Origin: an uncultured Lachnospiraceae bacterium
Lineage (GTDB): Bacteria; Bacillota; Clostridia; Lachnospirales; Lachnospiraceae
DNA: 64,000 nucleotides
NCBI GenBank assembly: GCA_910588845.1
Contig: CAJURU010000015.1
Location: 13,131-77,130 of the forward strand
Reading direction: 5' to 3'
The first letter of the stretch is position 1; the number at the start of each line of letters is the position of its first letter. The position numbers and the translations under genes are program-made. The notes beneath the pieces are model-generated. The model was not told where the DNA came from. It saw only the letters and a program-made list of their open reading frames with translations, and searched no databases. This document shows positions 50,260-59,422 of the stretch, one piece after another.

Positions 50260-51753
50260 TTACAGGTACTGCTTCATTCCTTCCGCGGTCTCCTGGATGG
50301 ATGAAATGGCCTCTTTCGCCTCCTTTGCAAATTGCAGGTTCTTCTCACTGAGATCGCTGGCCTGCTCCGCGCTGGCTGTGATCTCCTCCGTAGTAGCTGA
50401 TAAATGTGAAATATTTTCTACAATGCGGTTGTTCGCATCGGCAAGGTTATTAATCCTCTGGTCGATTTCCTGAATATCTTCAATTAGATTTTCCATATTC
50501 CGATCCAGCCTGCTAAAACTATCGGCCGCCGTATGTATCATTTTATTCTGGCTTTCTGTGGCTCCCAGAGAAGTATCTATAGACCGCACCACCTGGCCCG
50601 CGTTCTCATTGAGCTCCATAATAATCCTGGTAATATTCTCAGTAGAATTCTTAGTCTGTTCCGCAAGCTGGCGAATCTGATCCGCAACCACAGCAAACCC
50701 GCGCCCTGCTTCGCCTGCCCTGGCGCTCTCTATGGAAGCGTTCAACGATAGCAGATCTGTCTGGCTGGAAATATCCAGAATCATGTCTGCAATCTCCTCC
50801 ACTTCCTTGGTCTTATCCTGCAATTTACCCATGGAATCCGTTACCTGTTTATTGGTAGAAGCAATTTTGGCAGACTGCTCTTTTAATTCCTCCATTAACT
50901 CCATATTTTCCTGAATACTTTTATTGGAATCCTGCGCAATATCTACCATCTTCCTGGAACGGCCAAGCGTTTCATCAATTGACTCCTGGATATTCTGCGT
51001 CATGATACTCTGCTCGGAAATATTCTCCGCTGTCACTCCCGTCGTCGAGGAAATTTCCTGCATACTCTGCGTCACTATCTTGGTGGATTCCACCAGTCCG
51101 TCCACCATCTCTGTGCTCTTATCTGATTCCTCCTGTACAGTCTGCGAAATAGAAACGATATCCTCTATCATTTGCTTCTGTTTCTCACTCTGGTCTAACA
51201 CCGTACCTAATGCGTGATCGCTAAACATTTTAGTGACGCCGCCGACACGTCCCAGGACATAGAGTACGCCAAGCATTACATAGATTGTGCAGACAGTATC
51301 TATTTCCAGCGTAAGCATATGTTTCGCACCCTGTGCAATCAGCCCCACGATATACAACGCCAGATAAGAGAAAAACGTTATCCTGTAATTCTTGGCATCG
51401 TAATAAGGAATCTGTGCGGCAAGAACGCCCAGCAGCAGTATATTGATAAACTGCGCATCTGTCTGCAACGCCAATACCAGGAACATGACCCCATACTCAA
51501 TGTTAATTGCAAATTTCAACTTAGGCGTAGACTGATCTTTGAAAAAAATAACTGTGTTCACAATGATACAAATGATAATTATTCCTGTATTTATGACAGT
51601 CATGCCAAATACCATTTTTCCTACCGCAAACCTCAGCCACAGATACGCCACATATCCCACCCAAGCCGCTAAAATGGCAATATATAAAAACTTATTCATT
51701 GTACGGTAACGTTCTGCTTTGTCATTATAACGGAATTTGTTCTCTGTACCCAT
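50260..51753 (-). CDS. Methyl-accepting chemotaxis protein with multi-helix membrane sensor
   Basis: 497 residues. After a short basic N-terminus there are about six membrane helices (residues about 22-185) with hardly any extracytoplasmic loop, so the signal is probably sensed in the membrane. No HAMP domain is evident. The cytoplasmic coiled coil carries the conserved tip SLNASIESARAGEAGRGFAV (around residue 340) that contacts CheA/CheW, and ends KEAISSIQETAEGMKQYL. The ATG at 51753 follows AGGAGG; a TATAAT lies at 51793-51798. No other chemotaxis genes are in the window. Confidence 0.9.
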   Translation of the reverse strand: MGTENKFRYNDKAERYRTMNKFLYIAILAAWVGYVAYLWLRFAVGKMVFGMTVINTGIIIICIIVNTVIFFKDQSTPKLKFAINIEYGVMFLVLALQTDAQFINILLLGVLAAQIPYYDAKNYRITFFSYLALYIVGLIAQGAKHMLTLEIDTVCTIYVMLGVLYVLGRVGGVTKMFSDHALGTVLDQSEKQKQMIEDIVSISQTVQEESDKSTEMVDGLVESTKIVTQSMQEISSTTGVTAENISEQSIMTQNIQESIDETLGRSRKMVDIAQDSNKSIQENMELMEELKEQSAKIASTNKQVTDSMGKLQDKTKEVEEIADMILDISSQTDLLSLNASIESARAGEAGRGFAVVADQIRQLAEQTKNSTENITRIIMELNENAGQVVRSIDTSLGATESQNKMIHTAADSFSRLDRNMENLIEDIQEIDQRINNLADANNRIVENISHLSATTEEITASAEQASDLSEKNLQFAKEAKEAISSIQETAEGMKQYL

Positions 51754-51919
51754 ATGATTCCTCCTCTGCAACTCCCATCCCAATCCGTTTTTATTATAGT
51801 ACATCTTCTATTATTCTTCCACTAGAAAATTATTTTTTTGTTATAAATTTATGTCTCTTTACTCTCTTATACCTAACAGCCTATCATGAGAATTATCTCT
51901 ATTTACAATCTCGCGCTTA

Positions 51920-51948
51920 TTGACCCATTGTGAGAAAAATGATAAGAT
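51920..51948 (+). promoter_or_regulatory. Promoter of the CoA-transferase gene
   Basis: TTGACC (51920-51925), 17-bp spacer, TAAGAT (51943-51948), 65 bp before the ATG. Confidence 0.8.
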
Positions 51949-52012
51949 GATTGTATGTTATAGATTTAACAATCTAATTGTTACCAATTTCAATTTCAGG
52001 GAGGTTTTTAAC

Positions 52013-53353
52013 ATGGATTACACACAAGAATACCAGCAGAAACTTGTCTCCGCCGACGAAGCCGTCAAGGTTATCAAATCCGGCGACTGGGTTGATTACG
52101 GTTGGTGCAACGGTACCCCGGATGCGCTTGACAAAGCCTTGGCAAAACGCACAGATGAACTGACCGATGTAAATTTACGCGGCGGAATTCTTTTGAAACC
52201 GCTTGCAGTTTTTGAACGTGAAGATGCCGGAGAACATTTTACCTGGAACTCCTGGCATATGTCAGGAATTGAGCGCAAACTCATCAACCGTGGATGCGCT
52301 TTCTATGCCCCCATCCGTTATTCTGAACTGCCGCGCTACTACCGCGAATCTTCCACGCCGGATAACGTGGCAATGTTCCAGGTCGCACCCATGGACAAGC
52401 ACGGCTTTTTCAATTTCGGCCCCAATGCTTCCCATTTGACAGCCGTATGTGAGACTTCCGCTAAAATCATTGTAGAAGTAAACGAGAATATGCCCCGCTG
52501 CCTGGGCGGCTTTGAAAACGGCATCCACATTTCTCAGGTAGATTATGTCGTGGAGGGTGATAATCCCGCTATCGGCGAGCTTGGCGGAGGAGGAGCAGCC
52601 ACCGATGTGGACAAAGCAGTGGCAAAATTGATTGTGGAAGAGATACCCAACGGCGCCTGCTTACAGCTCGGCATCGGAGGAATGCCGAACGCAGTAGGTT
52701 CCCTGATTGCAGAGTCCGATTTAAAAGACCTGGGCGTACATACGGAAATGTATGTGGACGCTTTCGTAGACATTGCCAGAGCCGGTAAAATTAACGGCTC
52801 CAAGAAGAATATCGACCGTTTTCGCCAGACTTATGGATTCGGCGCAGGCACCAAAAAAATGTACGATTATCTGGACGAAAATCCTGAGCTTTTGAGCGCT
52901 CCGGTAAGCTACACCAACGACATCCGCTCGATTTCTGCATTAGACAATTTTATGTCCATCAATAATGCTGTAGATATCGACTTATTCGGACAAGTGAGCT
53001 CCGAGTCCTCCGGCACCAAACATATCAGCGGCGCAGGCGGACAATTAGACTTTGTACTGGGCGCATACCTATCCAACGGCGGTAAGAGTTTTATCTGCTG
53101 CTCTTCCACTTTTAAGACCAGGGACGGCGAATTGAAATCAAGGATTCTGCCGACACTGCATCCCGGCTCCATCGTCACCGATACCCGTGCCAACATCCAT
53201 TATCTGGTTACAGAGTACGGTAAGGTAAACCTCAAGGGATTATCCACCTGGCAGAAATGCGAGGCTATCATTTCCGTGGCTCACCCCGATTTTCGCGACG
53301 AACTGATCAAAGAAGCTGATAAAATGCATATCTGGAGAAGAAGCAACCGCTAA
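52013..53353 (+). CDS. Acetyl-CoA hydrolase/transferase family CoA-transferase (butyryl-CoA:acetate type)
   Basis: 446 residues of the two-lobed class I-like CoA-transferase family that includes butyryl-CoA:acetate and 4-hydroxybutyrate CoA-transferases. Seen: the N-terminal SADEAVKVIKSGDWVDYGWC, the glycine-rich LQLGIGGMPNAVGSL, and FGQVSSESSGTKHISGAGGQ, where the family's catalytic glutamate region and oxyanion loop occur. In an anaerobe it most likely moves CoA between butyrate, acetate or propionate at the end of fermentation; the exact acyl group is inference. The ATG at 52013 follows AGGGAGG. Stands alone, with its own promoter and terminator. Confidence 0.85.
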   Translation: MDYTQEYQQKLVSADEAVKVIKSGDWVDYGWCNGTPDALDKALAKRTDELTDVNLRGGILLKPLAVFEREDAGEHFTWNSWHMSGIERKLINRGCAFYAPIRYSELPRYYRESSTPDNVAMFQVAPMDKHGFFNFGPNASHLTAVCETSAKIIVEVNENMPRCLGGFENGIHISQVDYVVEGDNPAIGELGGGGAATDVDKAVAKLIVEEIPNGACLQLGIGGMPNAVGSLIAESDLKDLGVHTEMYVDAFVDIARAGKINGSKKNIDRFRQTYGFGAGTKKMYDYLDENPELLSAPVSYTNDIRSISALDNFMSINNAVDIDLFGQVSSESSGTKHISGAGGQLDFVLGAYLSNGGKSFICCSSTFKTRDGELKSRILPTLHPGSIVTDTRANIHYLVTEYGKVNLKGLSTWQKCEAIISVAHPDFRDELIKEADKMHIWRRSNR

Positions 53354-53422
53354 TAACGCACAAACAGGTTTGCTGGCCGGAAATGCAAATCATTATATCA
53401 CTAGAACAAAGTGTGCATATAA

Positions 53423-53489
53423 TTTTTATCTTATTAGGAAAGAAACTTTCACGAATTAGCGTGACAAATCGTTTCCTATAAGATAAAAA
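53423..53489. repeat. Terminator-adjacent palindromic repeat, copy 4
   Basis: Arms TTTTTATCTTATTAGGAAA (53423-53441) and TTTCCTATAAGATAAAAA (53472-53489) with one bulged base; inner hairpin TCACG/CGTGA. It abuts the bidirectional terminator at 53491-53529. Confidence 0.85.
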
Positions 53490-53490
53490 A

Positions 53491-53529
53491 GAAGTCCCCA
53501 GCAGCTCTTTTTAAACTGCCTGGGACTTC
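53491..53529. terminator. Bidirectional terminator between the convergent CoA-transferase and GH43 genes
   Basis: GAAGTCCC/GGGACTTC outer stem with inner GCAG/CTGC; T-run on the plus side (53530-53534) and, on the minus strand, T residues opposite 53485-53490. Confidence 0.8.
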
Positions 53530-53577
53530 TTTTTATTACTTTCACTTTGCGTTTTCCGTTCCTGTTACCTTATACTC

Positions 53578-56352
53578 TTATTTTACGGTTACAGTCACTG
53601 TTGCTTTTGCTTTCTTGCTGTTATTCACTGCGTAGACAGTAATCTTAGCTGTACCTTTCTTCTTACCTTTGACTTTACCTTTAGCGTCAACTGTAGCAAT
53701 CTTGGTCTTACTGCTCTTGTATTTAAGCTCGCCTGCTGTGTTCTTAGGCAGGTTCACCTTAATCTGAGTAGTCTTGTTCTTCTTTATCGTTACTTTCTTC
53801 TTGCTCTTTAATATCAGTTTGCTCGGAGCTGCTTTAACCGTAACCTTACATTTCAGGGTTACCCCCTCCACCGTAGCGGAGATCGTTGCTGAACCTTTCT
53901 TCTTCGCAGTCACCTTACCGCCGCTGACAGCTGCAACCTTACTGTTGCTGCTCTTCCAGGTAACTTTCTTTTTCGTACCGTTTACTTTCAGCGTATATTT
54001 CTCTTTTACACCCAGTGTATACTTCGTCTTGCTTAAGCTGACAACCGTTACTTTACAGGTTGCTTTCTTGCCATTTGAACCAGTAGCCGTAATTGTTGCG
54101 GTTCCTGTCTTCTTGGCAGTTACCTTGCCGCTGCTGTTGACTGTTGCAACCTTAGTGTTGTCAGACTTCCAAGTGACTGTTGCATTTGCCGGAACAACGG
54201 TTGCTTTTAAAGTAGCGCTCTTGCCTGCTTCGATGCCAAGCGTTGTCTTACTCAGCTTGATGCTGGGAACTACAGTCTGTGGAACAGTTACCTTGATCGG
54301 AACTTTCTTATGCTCTGCGGTAATTTCCTCTTCATATGTCATTTTCAGAATCGGCGTGCCATCAGATGCCCAGTGTACACGTTTCAGACGTGCGTGACGG
54401 CAGGGATCCTCCAACGGCTGCGAGTTATAATGTAATGATTTTTCCCCATCCCATCCGCAGTGCTGGAAATTATGGGAAGTTGGCCTGGCATGATATACAA
54501 AAATCGCATTTCCATCCTTATCAACAGTAAAGGAGTTGTGCCCCGGTCCTTCCTCGCCTTCCACATCACGGGAAGTCAGAAGCGGATAGGGGTTCTTTGT
54601 CCAGCTGCTGATATCAAGTAAATTTGTACCCTGGTCTGCTGTCATCATACCGATTGCATATTCAGAACCAGTACCGGAAGCGGAGTAGCACATGAAAATT
54701 TTGCCGTCTCTCTGCAATACGGTAGGTCCTTCATTCACCATATAACGAACATTTTCCCAGCCGTACTCCGGTGTTGTCAGACGCAGGATCTCGGAATCAA
54801 GAACCCAAGGTTCCTCCATACTTACCTTGGCAATGTACAAATCTGAATTCCCTTTCGCTTTGGAAGCCCAGATTACATAAGGCGTTCCTGTAGCAGCATC
54901 CTCAAAATACGTCATATCCAGACAGAAATCCTTGGTTATTGCCTGTGTATCGCCAACGCCTCCGCGCATCTGATAATCTTTCCATTTTGATTCCTGGGAA
55001 CCGAATTCAAGCCCAGTCTCGTAAGGATCTAGGTTACCATCTAATACTAATGCATGGCAATAAATATTATATAAGCTGCCGTGGCTCTCGGTAAAGTATA
55101 CAACCCAATAATTGCCAACACGGTGAATTTCTGGCGCCCAGATATAACGGTTTCCTTTTGCTACATCTGTTCCCTGATTATTCTCATATCCCTGATTGCC
55201 AACCTTCCAGATCGTCTTCTGTGCACTTCTCTTCTGAAGCTCCTCCAAAGTCCTGCCTCTGCGCAATACGACGCGGTCATAAGACTGCGGCTTATCCGTA
55301 GCGTCAATGGCGTCTCCTTCTTCCGGGAAATAGGAACCGGTCATGTAATAGTATCCTGTCACTTCATCCCAATAGATGTTGGGGTCAGCCATACCTTCCA
55401 CAAATTTGGTGTTGTCAAAATATACGGTACCTGTCGCTTCATCATAATTATCCAGCTCTGTATCGCTGTCGTTTGCCGGATCATCCTCCGGCAGCGTGCT
55501 GCCATTGAGCTCTTTTAAGTTGTTGAGGTATTTGGTCTGGATTGCATCCGCATACAACGTGTACGTTCCCGGCTTAGAGCCGTCCACCTCTCCCTCAATA
55601 TTGGATAAATCAAGGTTAAATTTCTGTGTAGAACCGTCGCTGTAAGTAGCGTTCACGCTTGAATACCTGCTGGTGACAAGATTCACTGCTTCCTGCTTAC
55701 TCTTAGCCGTAACAGAAATATCCTCCCAGCCAGTCTGTACTACAGTCCCCAGCTTGTTGACAAATTTCGTATACTCCTCTTCGGTCAGCTTAAGCGCATT
55801 ACCCAGAGTAATCGTCGTATCCTCCTCCAGAATATTTTTACCTCTGTACATAAGTGAAAATTTCGTTTTATCTAAGGACGCTTCTGTGCCATATTCCTCG
55901 GCCGAAGCTCCAAGATTCTCATCGTAGTAATGTACGCCGTCCGTAGAGGTGAATACATGATACCCCTGTGATGATGTGGCATCCGGCGCAATCACTGCAA
56001 AATCATTGCCTCTCTTGTAAACCTGCGGGGAAGCTATCTGTTTCGTGCCCTTCTTAGCATAAATAACGCCGCCGTTATTGTTCAACACGTCAAACGTCTT
56101 GCCATCTTTGCTGACTGCCATATAGACGCTCCGCGTCTCCTGTGGCAGGTTTTCAGCACTGGCATAGAAAGCCTTGGTGGTGGAGTATACCGTCAGGTAA
56201 TATCCTGGCTCCAAACTCTCGACATCTGCGCCATAAACTGTGTCCACTGCTTCCACCGGAGCAGCCTGGCTGGTTACCGGCACGGCTGTTATCATCATCG
56301 CTGATGCCAACAGCACCGAAATGCCTGTCTTCAATAGTTGTTTTTTCTTCAT
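53578..56352 (-). CDS. Secreted GH43-family glycosidase with C-terminal Ig-like repeats
   Basis: 924 residues. Signal peptide about 1-35 (ISVLLASAMMITAVPVTSQA). Residues about 40-300 include a beta-rich module of uncertain type. The five-bladed GH43 propeller spans about 315-690: VEGMADPNIYWDEVTGYYYM holds the catalytic-base Asp, YFTESHGSLYN and FCLDMTYFEDAATGTPYVIW follow, and VNEGPTVLQRDGKIFMCYSA carries the acid Glu. Two to three bacterial Ig-like (Big2) modules follow (NATVTWKSDNTKVATVNSSG), ending in Lys-rich sequence. GH43 members typically cleave arabinofuranosyl, xylosyl or galactosyl linkages. It is close behind the deleted paralogue and may share its promoter. GGAGG precedes the ATG at 56352. 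Confidence 0.9.
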   Translation of the reverse strand: MKKKQLLKTGISVLLASAMMITAVPVTSQAAPVEAVDTVYGADVESLEPGYYLTVYSTTKAFYASAENLPQETRSVYMAVSKDGKTFDVLNNNGGVIYAKKGTKQIASPQVYKRGNDFAVIAPDATSSQGYHVFTSTDGVHYYDENLGASAEEYGTEASLDKTKFSLMYRGKNILEEDTTITLGNALKLTEEEYTKFVNKLGTVVQTGWEDISVTAKSKQEAVNLVTSRYSSVNATYSDGSTQKFNLDLSNIEGEVDGSKPGTYTLYADAIQTKYLNNLKELNGSTLPEDDPANDSDTELDNYDEATGTVYFDNTKFVEGMADPNIYWDEVTGYYYMTGSYFPEEGDAIDATDKPQSYDRVVLRRGRTLEELQKRSAQKTIWKVGNQGYENNQGTDVAKGNRYIWAPEIHRVGNYWVVYFTESHGSLYNIYCHALVLDGNLDPYETGLEFGSQESKWKDYQMRGGVGDTQAITKDFCLDMTYFEDAATGTPYVIWASKAKGNSDLYIAKVSMEEPWVLDSEILRLTTPEYGWENVRYMVNEGPTVLQRDGKIFMCYSASGTGSEYAIGMMTADQGTNLLDISSWTKNPYPLLTSRDVEGEEGPGHNSFTVDKDGNAIFVYHARPTSHNFQHCGWDGEKSLHYNSQPLEDPCRHARLKRVHWASDGTPILKMTYEEEITAEHKKVPIKVTVPQTVVPSIKLSKTTLGIEAGKSATLKATVVPANATVTWKSDNTKVATVNSSGKVTAKKTGTATITATGSNGKKATCKVTVVSLSKTKYTLGVKEKYTLKVNGTKKKVTWKSSNSKVAAVSGGKVTAKKKGSATISATVEGVTLKCKVTVKAAPSKLILKSKKKVTIKKNKTTQIKVNLPKNTAGELKYKSSKTKIATVDAKGKVKGKKKGTAKITVYAVNNSKKAKATVTVTVK

Positions 56353-56387
56353 TTTGTTCCTCCTTTTTTTCCTTTCCATTCATTAAT

Positions 56388-57926
56388 TTATTTAACTGTG
56401 AATGTAATTTTAGCGTTTTTCTTGTTGAACGTGGTAACCGTAATTGTTGCCTTGCCCTTTTTCACTGCCTTTACCTTGCCTTTGACGCTGACTGTTGCCA
56501 CTTTCTTATTGCTGCTCTTATATTTAATACTGTTGCTTGCTGTATTTTTAGGAAGTTTCACTTTAATTTGGAAGGACTTACCCTTCTTCAAGGTCTTCTT
56601 CTTCGCATTTAATGTAATCTTCTTAGGCGCTGGCTTTACCGTTACCGTACATTTTGCCGATTTGCCGTCAGCTTTGGCTGTGATGGTCACTTTGGTTGCC
56701 TTCTTTACTTTCTTAGCCGTAACAACACCTTTTTGAGATACGGATGCTTTCTTACTGTTCGACGACCATTTGACTTTCTTGTTGGCAGCCTTGCTTGGCG
56801 TCACCGTCGCCTTCAAGGTAAATTTCTCACCAGAACCCAATGTCACACTCTTTTTATTGAGCGTTACCTTACTTACCCTGGTAACAGATTTTACAGTAAC
56901 CTTACACTTGGCGCTCTTACCATCTGCGGCAGTTGCCGTTATATTCGCTGTGCCGGCTGCTTTGGCGGTCACTTTCCCGCCGCTGACTGTTGCCACTTTC
57001 GTGTTGTCCGATTTCCATGTAACAGCCTTATCTGATGCATTCGTGGGCGAAATAGTTGCCTTCAGGGTCTCGCTGCCACCCACAGTCAGGCTGAGGCTTG
57101 TTTTATTCAATGTGATCCCGCTGACTGGAACACGTACTTTAATCGTCGCCGTTACCGTTTTATTCTCCCCAGCCAATTCTTCCGCATAACTCATTTTAAG
57201 AACAGGCGTACCATCCGCAGCCCAATGTACACGCTTAAGTCTTGCATCACGGCAGGGATCATAGAGAGAACCGTCTTTTGCCCATGCACATTGCTTATCA
57301 TAACACTGCTGCCCTCTCGCATGGTATACAAAGATTGCGTTGCCATCCTCGTCCACCGTGAATGAATTATGCCCCGGTCCATATTCTCCCGGCACATCAG
57401 AGGACGTCAATACAGGATAGCCTTGCTTCTCCCAGGCTGCGGCATCCAGCATATCGTCATTTTCATCAATGGACAACAAACCAATACAATACTCCGGCCC
57501 GGTTCCTGCGGCCGAAAACGCTACATATATTTTACCATTATTTTTAAGCACAGAAGGACCTTCATTTACATTCTCGACCTGCCGTTCCCAGCTAAATTCC
57601 GGGATAGAAATCTTCACACTGTCAGAGATACAACGCCAGGGCTCATCCTTATCAATCTCAGCGATAAACAGAGAGGAATATGGATCAGTCTGCGGCCAGA
57701 TTACATACCAACGCCCCTGGTGTTCAAACACTGTCATATCCAGGGAAAACGCCGTAAACGCTTTCTTGTCTGTGCTGTTTGCCTGCATAATGCCCATCGC
57801 CTGCCAGCTTGCCGGATTCATAATATCCTCCGGGTTCGTACATTTTAGCACGTGAGGTCGGATTCCCCAGGTACTTCCACTTTCAATACTAGATGTATAG
57901 AACACATAATATTGCTCATCTACCAT
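56388..57926 (-). pseudogene. GH43 pseudogene, 3' part (truncated catalytic domain plus Ig-like repeats)
   Basis: From about MVDEQYYVFYTSSIESGSTW onward the frame reads the second half of a GH43 propeller, matching the paralogue just downstream: AFSLDMTVFEHQGRWYVIWP, VENVNEGPSVLKNNGKIYVA and EYGPGHNSFTVDEDGNAIFV. Three Ig-like (Big2) modules follow. The first blades, including the Asp-Pro catalytic-base segment, are missing. The signal-peptide half lies in another frame (57916-58146). The 5' part of the open frame (upstream of 57926) is out-of-frame sequence. Confidence 0.78.
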
Positions 57927-58146
57927 CCGAAACAGCCGCCCCCTCTCCCACCAGGGCAGCATCATATCCATTCCCGGCTGCATCCGCGATTGTCTTGTCT
58001 GTGATATCGCTTTCCTCAAACCGGTATTCCGCAAGCAGACTTCCCGCTTCCGCTGCCCTCGCAACTCCTGCCAAAGATAACGGCATCATAGCGGCAATCA
58101 TGGCAAAGCTCAACATTAGCGCCAAACATCGTCTCAATCGCTTCAT
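57916..58146 (-). pseudogene. GH43 pseudogene, 5' part (signal peptide and start of LamG domain)
   Basis: ATG at 58146 behind GGAGG. MKRLRRCLALMLSFAMIAAM is a signal peptide; the mature start GSLLAEYRFEESDITDKTIA then DAAGNGYDAALVGEGAA is the first strand set of a LamG-like domain, which stops abruptly at a TGA. The rest of LamG and the first GH43 blades have been deleted, and the downstream part is out of frame. Confidence 0.75.
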
Positions 58147-58202
58147 AATATCCTCCTTCTTTATAAATTCTACTATGCAAAATTTGCACAAAAGATATTA
58201 TT

Positions 58203-58231
58203 ATTGTACATAATTTCTCTGCAAAAAGCAA
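58203..58231 (-). promoter_or_regulatory. Promoter of the GH43 genes
   Basis: TTGCTT (58226-58231), 17-bp spacer, TACAAT (58203-58208) on the minus strand. It would drive the GH43 pseudogene and, 35 bp further on, the intact GH43 gene. Confidence 0.65.
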
Positions 58232-58309
58232 CAAATATTCAGTTGGAATTTCTGCATTTTATAAAATTTTGCTATCGCTCATGCAACGCCCTCCCAAACA
58301 GCCTCAAAA

Positions 58310-58336
58310 GGCCCACACCAACATATGGTGTGGACC
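58310..58336 (-). terminator. Terminator of the sugar ABC operon
   Basis: 11-bp stem with one G-T pair (GGCCCACACCA/TGGTGTGGACC), loop of five, then TTTT on the minus strand, 39 bp after the last permease gene. Confidence 0.75.
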
Positions 58337-58374
58337 TTTTATGTAATTTCATGATAAAAACGATTTCCAAACGA

Positions 58375-59421
58375 TTATGCTTTCTTCTTACGTGCCATAA
58401 CCACGCTCTGAACAACCAGGAACAGACAAAGCATAGCTGCTCGCGTAATACCAACCCACCATGCTTCTCCGAGACCTGCCGCAGATACAATCTGCAAGAT
58501 TGTACCCAGAGACATAACGCCGAAGAGCGTACCCGCAATGTTACCAACACCACCGGTCAGCATCGTACCACCGATAATTGAAGATGCGATTGCATCCATC
58601 TCGGCGCCCGTCGCGTGGGATGGAGAACCGGAACCAACATGGAGGAAATATACATATCCGCCGATTCCTGCCAATAATCCGCAAATCAAATGGGAAAGGA
58701 ATCTTGTTCTCTTTACGTTAATCCCAAGCATTAACGCACTTTGACGGTTTCCGCCGACTGCATAGAAGGAACGCCCAAGCTTTGTCCATCTAAGCAGGCA
58801 GAACATAATTACCACTACGATAAGAGCAACAACTACGCCAATCTCAACATAAGCATCAATATAATCGCCCTTTCTGTTGGCAGAACCCAGACCAGGTATG
58901 ATAACACGAGCCATTTTCAACTTTGTAAACGCTTCATTTGCCACGTTGAAAGGTTTGGTATTAACAATCGTTGTCATACCGCGGGCAAAGAACATACCTG
59001 CCAGAGTAACAATAAATGGCTGGATATCAAGATAGGCAACCAGAAATCCCTGAAAAGCTCCAAATGCAAGACCGATTGCCAGTGCAATCAATATAGACAC
59101 AAACACATTACCGCCCATTTGGTCTAAGTATACTGCACAGCACATACTTACCAGCGCTGTCACACCACCAACGGAGATATCAATTCCGCCGGTAATCATA
59201 ACAAGGCTCAATCCACAGGCAAGGACAATCAACGCCGCATTGGTATTCAGAAGATTAAAAAACTGCTGAGGTTTTAAGAATCCTCCTCCCTGGAAGATCA
59301 TCGCGCCAATGTACATCAGGAAGAAAATTATAATAGTAATCGTAAGGAGTAGATTCGTGTCGGTAAGATTATTCATTTTATCAAGAAAACTACCGGACGC
59401 TTTTGTTTTATTATTTGACAT
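58375..59421 (-). CDS. Sugar ABC transporter permease (YjfF-like)
   Basis: 348 residues, about nine membrane helices, of the RbsC/AraH permease family. GLSLVMITGGIDISVGGVTA and the cytoplasmic NRQSALMLGINVKRTRFLSH loop, which docks the ATPase, are characteristic. Its closest pattern is YjfF, the second permease of galactofuranose importers. The ATG at 59421 follows AGGAGG and is one base after the stop of the first permease gene. Confidence 0.9.
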   Translation of the reverse strand: MSNNKTKASGSFLDKMNNLTDTNLLLTITIIIFFLMYIGAMIFQGGGFLKPQQFFNLLNTNAALIVLACGLSLVMITGGIDISVGGVTALVSMCCAVYLDQMGGNVFVSILIALAIGLAFGAFQGFLVAYLDIQPFIVTLAGMFFARGMTTIVNTKPFNVANEAFTKLKMARVIIPGLGSANRKGDYIDAYVEIGVVVALIVVVIMFCLLRWTKLGRSFYAVGGNRQSALMLGINVKRTRFLSHLICGLLAGIGGYVYFLHVGSGSPSHATGAEMDAIASSIIGGTMLTGGVGNIAGTLFGVMSLGTILQIVSAAGLGEAWWVGITRAAMLCLFLVVQSVVMARKKKA

Positions 59422-59422
59422 A

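Noticed and set aside
57916..57930. Programmed frameshift joining the two GH43 parts
   Set aside because: A frameshift would not restore the missing LamG remainder and the first propeller blades; deletion is the simpler reading. No slippery sequence is apparent.
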